Positions 1-8,846 of a DNA stretch of 64,000 bases are shown in pieces. Numbering within the stretch: position 1 is the stretch's first letter; each line of letters starts with the position of its first letter. Made by a program: the position numbers and the translations under genes. Source of the DNA: Brachybacterium sp. SGAir0954 (lineage in GTDB: Bacteria; Actinomycetota; Actinomycetes; Actinomycetales; Dermabacteraceae); assembly GCF_005490785.1 (NCBI RefSeq), contig NZ_CP027295.1, forward strand, positions 868,001 to 932,000, in the 5' to 3' direction. The notes beneath the pieces are model-generated. The model was given only the letters and a program-made list of their open reading frames with translations. It made no database searches and was not told the DNA's origin.

Positions 1-1134
1 CCGGACCTCGACCCCGATCTGGCCGCCTCCTGCTGGAAGGCGATGACGACCTCCGGATCGACGGGCCGGCCCAAGATCGTCCGGGCGAGCGCCCCGGCGC
101 TGCTCGACCCGGAGCGGGCGGTCGCCCCGTACCTGCCCCGTGACCAGGTGCAGCTCGTCGCCGGGCCGCTCACCCACCCGGCGCCCTTCACCTATGCCTT
201 CCGCGGTCTGCTCACCGGTCACCGGCTCGTGCTGCTGCCGCGCTTCACCCCGGAGGCCTGGCTCGACGCCGTCGAGGAGCACCGCGTCACCTGGGCGATG
301 GTGGTGCCGACGATGCTCCACCGCCTCCTGCGACTGCCGCCCTCCCGGCGCTCGCCCGCGAGGCTCGCGAGCCTGCGCACCCTGCTGCATATCGGCGCGC
401 CCTGCGCGGTGCCGCTCAAGCGGGAGGTCATCGACTGGCTGGGCCCCGAGCGGGTCCTCGAGGTGTACGCGGGCAGCGAGTCCAACGGGATCGTCATGAT
501 CGACGGCGCGGACTGGCTCGCGCATCCCGGGAGCGTGGGCAGGCCGCTGCCGGGCACCTCCGCGCGGATCGTCGACGCCGAGGGCCGCGCGCTGCCGCCC
601 GGCCGCACGGGTCTCGTGCAGATGCGCCGCGAGGGCGCCCCCGCCTCGCACTACCTCGGCGCCCCCTCCCGTCGCGACGCCGAGGGCTGGGACACCCTGG
701 GGGACCTGGGCCGCCTGGACGCCGCGGGCTACCTCCACCTCACGGACCGCGAGGACGACATGATCGACCGCGGCGGGGAGCTCATCGCCCCGGCCGCGAT
801 CGAGGCGGAGCTCGAACAGCACCCCGAGGTGCGCGGCGCCCTCGTGCTCGGACTGCCGGACGCGGAGTGGGGGCACCGGATCGCGGCCGTGCTCGACGTC
901 CCCGGGGTCGGGCCCGACGGGGAGGACGGGGACGCCGCGGAGGCCGTCGGCCGGCGGATCCTCGCCGGGGTGCGGCCCCGCCTCGGGCATCGCACCCCGC
1001 AGGAGGTGCTCGTCGTCGACCGCCTGCTGCGGGACGACGCCGGCAAGGCCCGCCGCCGGGCGTGGGTCACCGCCTTCGAGGAGGGCGGGCTCAGATCCCG
1101 CCGGCCGCCCGCGCCGCCGCCGAGACCTTCATGA
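1..1134 (+). CDS. Class I adenylate-forming (AMP-binding) enzyme, 5' end cut by window edge
   Basis: Acyl/aryl-CoA synthetase or AMP-ligase family: activates a carboxylate with ATP to an acyl-adenylate. The frame is open from base 1, and the P-loop TTSGSTGRPK, normally about 150-200 residues into the family, lies right at the window edge, so the N-terminal part is missing. Further on are YAGSESNG (in place of the usual YGxTE), GDLGRLDAAGYLHLTDR (the TGD-type hinge region) and a C-terminal lid domain ending near DDAGKARRRAW, where the catalytic lysine is expected. The substrate cannot be read. The last 44 bases overlap the 3' end of the convergent MarR gene. Confidence 0.85.
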   Translation, partial: PDLDPDLAASCWKAMTTSGSTGRPKIVRASAPALLDPERAVAPYLPRDQVQLVAGPLTHPAPFTYAFRGLLTGHRLVLLPRFTPEAWLDAVEEHRVTWAMVVPTMLHRLLRLPPSRRSPARLASLRTLLHIGAPCAVPLKREVIDWLGPERVLEVYAGSESNGIVMIDGADWLAHPGSVGRPLPGTSARIVDAEGRALPPGRTGLVQMRREGAPASHYLGAPSRRDAEGWDTLGDLGRLDAAGYLHLTDREDDMIDRGGELIAPAAIEAELEQHPEVRGALVLGLPDAEWGHRIAAVLDVPGVGPDGEDGDAAEAVGRRILAGVRPRLGHRTPQEVLVVDRLLRDDAGKARRRAWVTAFEEGGLRSRRPPAPPPRPS

Positions 1135-1546
1135 GACTGCGCTGCAGGGCCTGCAGCTCCTCCATGTCCATGCCGAGCCGCTCGAGCATCTGACCGGGGA
1201 CGGCCTCCGCCTCATGGCGCAGCGCGGCCCCGGCGGGGGTGAGCGCGATCGCGAGGACGCGCTCGTCCTTCTCGTCGCGCCGACGCTCCACGTATCCGAT
1301 CGCCTCGAGCCGCTTCACGAGCGGGGAGACCGTGCCCGGGTCCAGCTGGAGCCGTGCGCTGAGGGCCTTCACGGAGAGCGGGGCGTCCTCCCAGAGGGCG
1401 AGCATCACGAGGTACTGCGGATGCGTCAGCCCCAGCGGCTCGAGGACCGGGCGGTAGGCGGCGACGATGCTCCGCGAGGTGAGGGTCACGGCGAAGCAGA
1501 ACTGGGTCTCCAGCGCCAGAGGGTCCACGGGACCGGCTTCGCTCAC
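1091..1546 (-). CDS. MarR-family transcriptional regulator
   Basis: A 151-residue protein, normal for MarR. A winged helix-turn-helix lies at about residues 35-95, including LSVKALSARLQLDPGTVS (recognition helix) followed by the wing region with RRRDEKDERV, the usual DxRxxR-like segment. The GTG start is chosen because GAAGGAG sits five bases upstream; an earlier in-frame GTG would overlap that Shine-Dalgarno. It is divergent from poxB (178 bp between starts), so it could control poxB or itself, and its 3' end overlaps the AMP-binding enzyme gene. MarR proteins are dimeric DNA-binding repressors that usually respond to phenolic or oxidative ligands; the ligand here is unknown. Confidence 0.85.
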   Translation of the reverse strand: MSEAGPVDPLALETQFCFAVTLTSRSIVAAYRPVLEPLGLTHPQYLVMLALWEDAPLSVKALSARLQLDPGTVSPLVKRLEAIGYVERRRDEKDERVLAIALTPAGAALRHEAEAVPGQMLERLGMDMEELQALQRSLMKVSAAARAAGGI

Positions 1547-1723
1547 GTCCACTCCTTCACAGCAGTCCGGACGAGCATACCGATCCCGGCGGGCCCCGCG
1601 TGCCGGGGTCCCGTCGGCCCTCCCGGACCGAACCTGTGCGGCGCCCGTGCGCCGAGGACTAGGCTCGATCCCATCGCGGCCTGCAGGACGCGGGCCGCTC
1701 CGCCGTCGATCCCAGGAGAAACC

Positions 1724-3466
1724 ATGGCCCGCACCAGTCTTGCCCGCCTCCTCGTCACCCAGCTGCGCGACCTCGGCGTCGAGCGCATCTACGGGGTGGT
1801 CGGCGACTCGCTGAACCCCGTCGTCGACGCGATCCGCACCACCGAGGGCATCGAGTGGGTGCACGTGCGCAACGAGGAGGCCGCCGCCTTCGCCGCCGGC
1901 GCCGAGGCCCGCCTGACCGGGAAGCTCGCCGTGTGCGCCGGCTCGTGCGGCCCCGGCAACACGCACCTCGTCCAGGGGCTGTTCGACGCGCACCGCGACG
2001 GCGCCCCCGTGCTCGCCCTCGCCTCCCACATCCCCTCGGAGAAGATCGGCACCGGCTTCTTCCAGGAGACCCACCCGGAGATCCTGTTCCAGGAGTGCTC
2101 GTACTTCTGCGAGATGGTGAACTCCGGCCCGCACGGCGCGACGCTGCTGCACATCGCGATCCAGACCGCGATCGCGAAGCGCGGCGTCTCCGTGCTCGTG
2201 ATCCCCGGAGACGTCGCGGACCAGGAGGTCGACGGCCCGCTCACGAAGGACCTCGCCGTGGAGCTCGGCGCCGTGCAGCCGGCCGCGGGGCCCGTCGGCC
2301 GGCTCGCCGAGATGATCGACGAGGCCCGCTCCGTGATGCTCTTCGCAGGGGCCGGCGTGGAGGGCGCCCGCGAGGAGGTGCTCGCGCTCGCCGAGGCGAC
2401 GAAGGCACCGGTGGGACACGCGTTCGGCGGCAAGCAGTGGATCCAGTACGAGAACCCGTACGACGTCGGCATGAGCGGGCTGCTGGGCTACGGCGCCTGC
2501 TACGACGCGATGCACGAGGCGGATCTGGTGATCCTGCTCGGCACCGACTTCCCCTACAGCGAGTTCCTCCCGCAGAACGAGAAGGCGAGGATCGTCCAGA
2601 TCGACGCGGACGCCTCCCGCCTGGGCCGCCGCGTGCCGCTCGACCTCGCGCTGCACGGCGACGTCGCGCTCACCCTGCAGGCCGTCCTGCCGCTGCTGCA
2701 GGGGAGGAAGGACGCGAAGTTCCTGCAGAAGATGCTCAAGGCGCACCACAAGGCGCTGCAGGGCGTCGTCGCCGCGTACACGAAGAACGTCGAGCGGATG
2801 ACGCCGATCCATCCCGAGTTCGTCGCGGCGACCCTCGACGACCTCGCCGCGGAGGACGCCGTGTTCACCGTGGACACGGGCATGTGCAACGTGTGGGGCG
2901 CCCGCTACATCACCCCCAACGGGAAGCGCCGCCTGTTCGGCTCCTGGCACCACGGCACGATGGCGAACGCGCTGCCGCAGGCGATCGGCGCCTCGAAGGC
3001 GTTCCCCGGCCGGCAGGTCATCTCGATGAGCGGCGACGGCGGCCTCGGGATGCTCATGGGCGAGCTGCTCACCGTGAAGCTGCACCAGCTGGACACGAAG
3101 ATCGTCGTCTTCAACAACTCGAGCCTCGGCATGGTCAAGCTCGAGATGCTCGTCGAGGGCCTGCCGGACTACGGCACCGACCATGAGGGCGTCGACTTCG
3201 CGGCGATCGCGGCGGGCGCCGGCATCACCTCGGTGCGGATCACCGACCCGAAGAAGCTGCGCAAGGAGATGCAGAAGGCGCTCGCCACCCCGGGCCCCGT
3301 GCTCATCGACGTGGTCACGGACCCGGCGGCGCTGTCGATGCCGCCGAAGATCAGCCCGCAGCAGATCCGCGGGTTCGCGACGGCGTCGACGAAGATCGTG
3401 CTCGCGGGCGGCGTGGGCAAGATGCTCGACATGGCCTCCGCGAACCTGCGCAACATGCCGCGCTGA
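1724..3466 (+). CDS. poxB: Pyruvate oxidase/dehydrogenase (quinone), TPP- and FAD-dependent
   Basis: 580 residues, full length for PoxB-type enzymes, which convert pyruvate to acetate and CO2, passing electrons to quinone (PoxB) or oxygen (Pox). The N-terminus ERIYGVVGDSLNPVVDAIR is typical. The TPP-activating glutamate is E51 in HVRNEEAAAF. The central FAD/DHAP-like domain follows, and the TPP/Mg motif begins at about residue 437 with GDGGLGM and ends with NNSSLGMVK. AGGAGA lies five bases before the ATG. It stands alone; a MarR gene lies divergently upstream. PoxB and close POX or acetolactate-synthase relatives are hard to separate by eye, but the N-terminal wording favours PoxB. Confidence 0.88.
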   Translation: MARTSLARLLVTQLRDLGVERIYGVVGDSLNPVVDAIRTTEGIEWVHVRNEEAAAFAAGAEARLTGKLAVCAGSCGPGNTHLVQGLFDAHRDGAPVLALASHIPSEKIGTGFFQETHPEILFQECSYFCEMVNSGPHGATLLHIAIQTAIAKRGVSVLVIPGDVADQEVDGPLTKDLAVELGAVQPAAGPVGRLAEMIDEARSVMLFAGAGVEGAREEVLALAEATKAPVGHAFGGKQWIQYENPYDVGMSGLLGYGACYDAMHEADLVILLGTDFPYSEFLPQNEKARIVQIDADASRLGRRVPLDLALHGDVALTLQAVLPLLQGRKDAKFLQKMLKAHHKALQGVVAAYTKNVERMTPIHPEFVAATLDDLAAEDAVFTVDTGMCNVWGARYITPNGKRRLFGSWHHGTMANALPQAIGASKAFPGRQVISMSGDGGLGMLMGELLTVKLHQLDTKIVVFNNSSLGMVKLEMLVEGLPDYGTDHEGVDFAAIAAGAGITSVRITDPKKLRKEMQKALATPGPVLIDVVTDPAALSMPPKISPQQIRGFATASTKIVLAGGVGKMLDMASANLRNMPR

Positions 3467-3498
3467 GGCGCGGACCCGGGAACGGGGAGGGAACTGAC

Positions 3499-4536
3499 AT
3501 GGAGCTCATCCACCCGCGCGATCTCGCGCTCTGGCGGGAGCGCAGAGACCTGCGCGGGCAGACGGGGCGGCGTCTCCGTCGACTGCGCGGGGGCGCCGCC
3601 GACGAGCAGGTGCCCCTCGCGGAGTTGGCGTCGATCCCGGGGGATGATTCCGGGACGAGGTCGACGCTGGTCGTGCTCGAGGACCTGGACGACCGCGCGA
3701 TGGGCGCCCTCCTCGCGCCGCTCCCGTATCTGCGCGGCACGGTGCACTGCGTCGTGGTCGGTGCGCAGAGCGTGCCGACGGAGCTCGCCTCGCTGCCCCG
3801 TTCCCCGGTCCAGGGCCTCGAGGGCCTGCTCGAGGCCACGGGTGCGGGTGCCGTGCTCACCGCAGGCGGAGCCGGCCCGTGGACGCGGGGCCTCCACGAG
3901 GAGGTGATCGGGCGCGGGGTGGCGACATTCGTCCTGCAGACGGGGCAGGTCACCCCCTTCTCGCCCCCTCTCCCGGAGGAGACCACCGTGGTGGCGTGGA
4001 CCGATGCGGATGCCGCGCTGCTGCGCTCGGGACGGCACGACGTCGACACCATGGTCATCGGGTCGCAGCGGCTCTGGGAGCTGTCCCATGATCCCGTCAC
4101 CGAGCTGCAGGACGGACCTCCCGTGCTGCTGGCTCGCCTCGCGGATGACCTCCTTCCCCGCCATCTCGCCACGAGGGCAGCCGCGAGCGCGATGCGCCAC
4201 GGGCAGTTTCGGCTGCGGCCGGACATCGGCGATACCGATCCGATCTCGCGGGCCTCCTACGAGCTCTGGCGCCGACGGGGCGCGGAGCTCGTCGAGCCGG
4301 GGGCGGAGCTCCCGGCCGTGCCTCTCGTCGGCGTGCGTCAGGAGGAGCTGCTGGAGGCCGCGGTCCGAGGAGTCCCGGTGCGGGTGCACGCACCCGGCGC
4401 TCCGGCATGGCTGCAGGACCTGTGGGACCGGACCGGCATGCGACGATACGGAAGCTCCGGTCCGTCGCGGCCGCCGGCCCCGCCCGCCGAGGAGCCGGCG
4501 ACAGTGCTCGCGGAGACCCTCGACGGGGTGCGATGA
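3499..4536 (+). CDS. Unknown protein, possibly polysaccharide/teichoic-acid glycosyltransferase-like
   Basis: 345 residues; function not recognised with certainty. No signal peptide or membrane helix is visible. The central stretch (about residues 115-205) with TFVLQTGQVTPFSPPLP, then AWTDADAALLRSGRHDVDT and VIGSQRLWE, resembles the donor-binding half of GT-B folds seen in CDP-glycerol or polysialyl-type transferases of actinobacteria; this is a from-memory resemblance. The C-terminal 45 residues are Pro/Ala-rich. GGGAGGG precedes the ATG by eight bases. It sits 58 bp before manA on the same strand, which would suit a role in mannose-containing envelope glycans. Alternative: an unrelated conserved hypothetical. 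Confidence 0.6.
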   Translation: MELIHPRDLALWRERRDLRGQTGRRLRRLRGGAADEQVPLAELASIPGDDSGTRSTLVVLEDLDDRAMGALLAPLPYLRGTVHCVVVGAQSVPTELASLPRSPVQGLEGLLEATGAGAVLTAGGAGPWTRGLHEEVIGRGVATFVLQTGQVTPFSPPLPEETTVVAWTDADAALLRSGRHDVDTMVIGSQRLWELSHDPVTELQDGPPVLLARLADDLLPRHLATRAAASAMRHGQFRLRPDIGDTDPISRASYELWRRRGAELVEPGAELPAVPLVGVRQEELLEAAVRGVPVRVHAPGAPAWLQDLWDRTGMRRYGSSGPSRPPAPPAEEPATVLAETLDGVR

Positions 4537-4594
4537 ACGGGACGTTCCGGAACCGGCGTGATGCACGGGCCGAGGAGAGGGGATCGGAGCACCG

Positions 4595-5803
4595 ATGAGG
4601 CCGCTGCATGCGCATCCGCAGCATTACGCGTGGGGGTCCGCCGAGGAGCTGCCGCGCTTCCTCGGGAGGGATCCTGACGGCAGAGCGTGGGCGGAGCTCT
4701 GGTACGGGGCCCATCCCAGCGCCCCGTCGATCCTCGATGCCGCGGGGCCGCTGGACGCCGCGGTGACGGGGGACCCCCGGGGCATGCTCGGGGACGACGT
4801 GGTGAACGCCTTCGGCAGCCGCCTCCCGTACCTGCTCAAGCTCATCGCTCCCGAGCGCCCGCTCTCCCTGCAGGTCCACCCCTCACGCTCGCATGCGGCG
4901 GAGTCGTTCGCCGCCGAGAACGCCGCCGGGCTCCCGCTCGACTCACCCCATCGCAACTACCGGGACGACAACCACAAGCCAGAGATGGTCCTCGCGCTGA
5001 CGAAGTTCGAGGCGGTCTGCGGCTTCCGTGCGCCGCGCCGTGCCGCCCAGATCCTCGCGGGCCTGGACACCGATCTCTCCGATCGTCTCCACACCCTGCT
5101 GGTGGAGAACCTCAGTGCTCACGGGATGCGTGCCGCCTTCCGCACCCTGGTCTCGCCGTCCCTCCGGCCGGATGCCGCGGCCGTCGCCGAGGTCGTCGCA
5201 GCCTGCGAAGCCCGGGTCGCCGCCGGGGCCTCGCCCTCACCGCGGATCGACCGGACGGTGGTGCGCCTCCACGAGCATTTCCCCGGAGACCCGGGTGTCG
5301 TGGCCAACCTGCTGCTGAATCCCGTGACCCTGCAGCCGGGGGAGGCGATGTACGTCCCCGAGGGCGCGATCCACGCCTACCTCTCGGGATTCGGCGTCGA
5401 GGTGATGGCGGCGAGCGACAACGTGCTCCGGGCAGGCCTGACCGCGAAGCGGGTGGACGTCGAGGAGATGCTGCAGTGCGTGAGCGTGCAGGCCGCGCCG
5501 CCGCAACGGGTCGCTCCGGAGCGTCTGACCCCGAGCACGGTCGCCTATTTCGCGCCGATCGATGATTTTCAGCTCTCGGTCACGACGCTCGACGGGGGAG
5601 GGGACGTCGCCGACCCGGTCGCCCGGTACCTCGTGCCCGGCTCAGGACCGAGGATCCTGCTCTGCCTCGACGGCGAGCTGACCGTGAGCGCGGGCGGGAG
5701 CACGCTGCGTCTGCCCGCCGGCCGGGCGGTGTTCGTCGCCGCCGAGGACGGGGACCTGCACGTGGCAGGGCAAGGGCGAGTGATCCAGGCGTCGGTCCCG
5801 TAG
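4595..5803 (+). CDS. manA: Mannose-6-phosphate isomerase, class I
   Basis: 402 residues, normal length. Interconverts fructose-6-phosphate and mannose-6-phosphate, feeding GDP-mannose and cell-envelope glycans. Zinc ligands are readable: Q93 and H95 in SLQVHPSRSHA, E130 in NHKPEM, and H260 in GAIHAYLSGFGVEVM. The following SDNVLRAGLTAKRVD carries the conserved active-site arginine. The C-terminal 80 residues form the usual second cupin-like domain. A GGAG precedes the ATG by six bases. It lies downstream of the 345-residue unknown on the same strand and ends 9 bp from the convergent MauE-thioredoxin gene. Confidence 0.93.
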   Translation: MRPLHAHPQHYAWGSAEELPRFLGRDPDGRAWAELWYGAHPSAPSILDAAGPLDAAVTGDPRGMLGDDVVNAFGSRLPYLLKLIAPERPLSLQVHPSRSHAAESFAAENAAGLPLDSPHRNYRDDNHKPEMVLALTKFEAVCGFRAPRRAAQILAGLDTDLSDRLHTLLVENLSAHGMRAAFRTLVSPSLRPDAAAVAEVVAACEARVAAGASPSPRIDRTVVRLHEHFPGDPGVVANLLLNPVTLQPGEAMYVPEGAIHAYLSGFGVEVMAASDNVLRAGLTAKRVDVEEMLQCVSVQAAPPQRVAPERLTPSTVAYFAPIDDFQLSVTTLDGGGDVADPVARYLVPGSGPRILLCLDGELTVSAGGSTLRLPAGRAVFVAAEDGDLHVAGQGRVIQASVP

Positions 5804-5812
5804 CCGGCCCGA

Positions 5813-6859
5813 TCAGGCGGGGGTCGTGCTCTGCAGCTCCCCTGCCTCCTGAGCGGCGGTCACCTGGTCGAGGATCTCCTCGACGAGTTCGATGACCTGC
5901 TCACCCCCGGTCACGGGACCCCCGGCGAGCTGTCCATCCGCGCCCAAGAGCACTGCGGCGGGGGCGCCCCGGCTGCCGAGCTGCTCGCGGGCGGTGAACT
6001 GCGGGTCATACAGGGCGTGCTCCGCGACCCGGGCCTGCGTGCGCGGGGTGAGCCTGTCCTGAGGGGTGCGGAACACGGCGAGGACCTGCATGAACGGATC
6101 GAGCTTCTCGATCCAGGTCGGCATACGGTCCAGTACGCGCTCGCAGGGACCACAGCCCTCGGTCGCGAAGACGAGCAGCGCCGCTCGCTGGGAGGTGAGT
6201 TGGCGCAGGGTGACGAGGTCTCCGTCGGGACGCTGGAGCACCGCCGCCGGGATGGCGACACGCTCGTAATCGAGGAGATCGTCCTCCCCGTCCAGCTCGG
6301 CGTCGGCCGCCGTCGGCTCCGCTTCCGATCCGGGCTCCGCCGCACGCTCGACCCCGCCCAGCACGAGCACCACGAGCGCCATCGCCACCACGAGCACCAC
6401 CACGAGCGTGAGCAGCGACAGCGGCGCGCGCACGAGCGCATCGGCGATCTGGCCGCGCGCGGCGGCGGAGATCGTCACGAGCGCGAGGAAGGTGAGCAGC
6501 ATGTTCCGCGCGAGCGTCGCCTTCGAGACCGTGGGGGAGGCGAGCGAGCCGAAGCACGAGCACTCCACCTTCTCCTCGAAGGTCAGCGCCCGCGCGATGA
6601 TCACGAGGTACGCCGCCATCAGCAGCGTCGCGAGCACGGCGAGCACCACCTGCAGCGGCACGAGCGGCACCCACAGCAGCAGCGCGAGCACGATCTCCGC
6701 GCCCGGCAGCACGGCCGCGACGAGGTGGTGCGCGCGGCGCGCGGGAAGGCGCAGCGAGGTCATGGCGTCCTGCGTGCCGCGGCGCTCGCCGAGCTTCGCG
6801 ATGCCGGACACCAGCAGGATGATCGACAGCAGGATCGGCGCTGCCACCAGGATGCTCAT
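5813..6859 (-). CDS. MauE/DoxX-like membrane domain fused to thioredoxin-like domain
   Basis: 348 residues. Residues 1-165 hold about five hydrophobic segments of the MauE (methylamine utilisation) type with the pair C100-x-C102 in VECSCFG, a hallmark of that family. An acidic linker (about 172-198) leads to a thioredoxin/TlpA-like domain with CGPC at residues 236-239. MauE proteins are thought to support disulfide formation in exported proteins; here a membrane redox domain and its thioredoxin partner are one chain, so an envelope thiol-disulfide relay is the likely role (inference). Start at ATG with GAAGGG nearby; an upstream in-frame ATG lacks a ribosome site. No methylamine dehydrogenase genes are near. 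Confidence 0.8.
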   Translation of the reverse strand: MSILVAAPILLSIILLVSGIAKLGERRGTQDAMTSLRLPARRAHHLVAAVLPGAEIVLALLLWVPLVPLQVVLAVLATLLMAAYLVIIARALTFEEKVECSCFGSLASPTVSKATLARNMLLTFLALVTISAAARGQIADALVRAPLSLLTLVVVLVVAMALVVLVLGGVERAAEPGSEAEPTAADAELDGEDDLLDYERVAIPAAVLQRPDGDLVTLRQLTSQRAALLVFATEGCGPCERVLDRMPTWIEKLDPFMQVLAVFRTPQDRLTPRTQARVAEHALYDPQFTAREQLGSRGAPAAVLLGADGQLAGGPVTGGEQVIELVEEILDQVTAAQEAGELQSTTPA

Positions 6860-7053
6860 CGGGTTCCCTTCGTCGGCGACCCCGCCCATTATCGTCGTCC
6901 CGATGAGCCCGGGACTCCCGGGCCGCTCGCGCACCTGACCTCCGTGTGAGGACGGGGAGCCGGGCCGCCCGGAGCGAGCATCCTGGTGACGGCGGCGAGG
7001 GCCGACTCGGCGGCGCCACGGGCGGGTTGCCCGCCGTGACGGGCGTGACCTGT

Positions 7054-7059
7054 CATATT
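7054..7059 (+). promoter_or_regulatory. Candidate -10 box of a leaderless promoter (sensor kinase)
   Basis: CATATT lies seven bases before the ATG of the sensor kinase, which has no Shine-Dalgarno. Four of six positions match TATAAT. The -35 is unclear. Confidence 0.35.
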
Positions 7060-7066
7060 CAGGCCC

Positions 7067-8737
7067 ATGAGCGGCGAGAGAGACGATGCAGGGTGGCTGG
7101 GGCGGTTCGCCTCGGCGAGCGGAGGCGTCGCGGCGAAGCAGTGCTTCTTCACCGGGTTCGTCCTGGCGATGAGCCTGCTGCTCGCCGTGTCCGCATCCTC
7201 GTTGGTCTTCTCGGGGCCGTATCTCGCGGCTGCGGCGGCGCTCGTGCTGATGACCGTCCTCACGGGCGTCGTGCGCTGGGCGAGCATCCCGCACGGGTGG
7301 ATCGCGGTCGTGCCCCTGTTCGACATCGCGGCGGCGGGCCTCATGCGCGATGTGTTCCGCGCCGATGCCGCTGCGGTGGCGCTGTTCGCGTTCCTGCCGG
7401 CGCTGTGGCTCGCCTACGCCTTCGGCCAGCGCGGGAACCTGATGGCCACTGCCGCGGTCACCCTCGCGATCTCCCTGCCGACGGTGGTGCGCGCCTTCCC
7501 GGACATCGACTCCGTGGTGATCACCCGATCCCTGCTGGTGCCCATGGTGGTGGCGCAGATGGGATTCATGGTGGCCCTGGCACGCTCGCGGACCCTCGCG
7601 GAGCGCGCGCGCACGCGAGCGCTGCTGGGTGAGAAGGAAGAGCTGCTCTCAGCGGCGGTGACGCAGGAGCGTCTGATGGAGAACATCATCGACACGATCG
7701 ACATGGGCATTCTCGTGCTGGACCGGAACGGTCGGGTGGCGATGATCAACCGTGCTCACCAGGAGCTGTCACGCTACGCCTCGCCGCCCGGGCAGGAGAC
7801 CCCCCGTGAAGCGGATTTGCTGATGCGGTTTCCGAACACGGCGATCCCGGTGCCCGAGGATCAGCGCCCCATCGCACGGGCAGCGGACTGCGAGACGTTC
7901 AGCAACTACGTCGTCGGATTCGGACCCACCCGGGGGCGGGGGCGCAAGGTGTCGACCTCAGCTCGGCAGATCATCGACGTCGACGGCCAGCGGGACGGCG
8001 CGGTCATCGTGTTCGCCGACGTGACCCCGTACTTCGATACCGCGCGGCGACAGCAGCGATTCGTCGCGGCCGTCTCCCACGAGCTGCGGACGCCGCTCAC
8101 GTCGATCCTCGGCTACCTCGACCTCGTCATGGATGGCGGCCGGGTGCCCGCGGAGGATCTCGCCCATCTGGAGGTGGTCTCCCGCAATGCGGAGCAGCTG
8201 CTGACCATCGTCGAGGACCTCCTGGCGACGCAGTCCGTCCAGGACAGCGGCATCGAGATCTCCCGGACGTCCGTCGACCTCTCCCAGCTGACGCGGCGGG
8301 CGGTGGAGTCGATGCGCCATGAGGCTCAGGCCAAGCAGCTGAACGTCGCCGAGTCCATCGACGACACACCGGAGGTCTCCGTCGACCCGTCACGGATGAC
8401 CCAGGCGATCACCAATCTGCTCTCCAACGCGGTGAAGTACACCCCGGAGCGGGGAGGGATCACGGTCAGCGTCCGCGAGCACCACGGCGCGGTCGAGATC
8501 CGTGTGTCCGACACGGGCATCGGCATGAGCCCTGAGGAGCAGACGAACCTCTTCACGCAGTACTACCGCACGCCCACTGCCCGACAGCACCACATACCGG
8601 GTCACGGCCTCGGCCTGTCGATCACGAAGCTGATCGTCCTCGCCCACGAGGGGCAGATCAGCGTGCGATCCACGGAAGGCGCCGGCTCGACCTTCACCAT
8701 CCGCATCCCGCAGCTCCGTCGCAGCTCAGTCTCCTGA
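7067..8737 (+). CDS. Membrane sensor histidine kinase (PAS-HisKA-HATPase), orphan
   Basis: 556 residues. Five or six membrane helices fill residues 25-172, then a coiled linker (175-200), a PAS-like domain (about 205-320), HisKA with phospho-acceptor H338 in AAVSHELRTPLTSILGY, and a HATPase_c domain with the N box (ITNLLSNAVKYTP), G1 (DTGIGM) and G2 (GHGLGLS). It therefore should autophosphorylate and signal to a response regulator, but no regulator gene is adjacent, so the partner is elsewhere. No Shine-Dalgarno precedes the ATG; CATATT lies seven bases upstream, compatible with a leaderless transcript. The signal sensed cannot be inferred. Confidence 0.9.
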   Translation: MSGERDDAGWLGRFASASGGVAAKQCFFTGFVLAMSLLLAVSASSLVFSGPYLAAAAALVLMTVLTGVVRWASIPHGWIAVVPLFDIAAAGLMRDVFRADAAAVALFAFLPALWLAYAFGQRGNLMATAAVTLAISLPTVVRAFPDIDSVVITRSLLVPMVVAQMGFMVALARSRTLAERARTRALLGEKEELLSAAVTQERLMENIIDTIDMGILVLDRNGRVAMINRAHQELSRYASPPGQETPREADLLMRFPNTAIPVPEDQRPIARAADCETFSNYVVGFGPTRGRGRKVSTSARQIIDVDGQRDGAVIVFADVTPYFDTARRQQRFVAAVSHELRTPLTSILGYLDLVMDGGRVPAEDLAHLEVVSRNAEQLLTIVEDLLATQSVQDSGIEISRTSVDLSQLTRRAVESMRHEAQAKQLNVAESIDDTPEVSVDPSRMTQAITNLLSNAVKYTPERGGITVSVREHHGAVEIRVSDTGIGMSPEEQTNLFTQYYRTPTARQHHIPGHGLGLSITKLIVLAHEGQISVRSTEGAGSTFTIRIPQLRRSSVS

Positions 8738-8834
8738 CGGACGGGGGACGAGCGTGGTGTCGCGTCGTCCTCCCGCCTCCGCCCGTGCCCCCGCGGAGTC
8801 GATCGGAGTCGGGGACGTCATGACCCGCACCACC

Positions 8835-8840
8835 TACGCT
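8835..8840 (+). promoter_or_regulatory. Candidate -10 box of a leaderless promoter (aldehyde dehydrogenase)
   Basis: TACGCT is followed by exactly six bases (GGTGGC) and the ATG. This TAnnnT hexamer plus spacing puts the transcription start at the start codon. It also helps to choose this ATG over two earlier in-frame ATG/GTG codons. Confidence 0.5.
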
Positions 8841-8846
8841 GGTGGC

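Noticed and set aside
1547-3184. Open frame running upstream from the MarR gene through poxB on the minus strand
   Set aside because: Only the MarR part (up to 1546) has family motifs and a ribosome site; the rest is the poxB shadow.
8808-8820. GGGGACGTCAT as a third copy of the 60-bp palindrome
   Set aside because: Only about ten bases match and no right arm follows.
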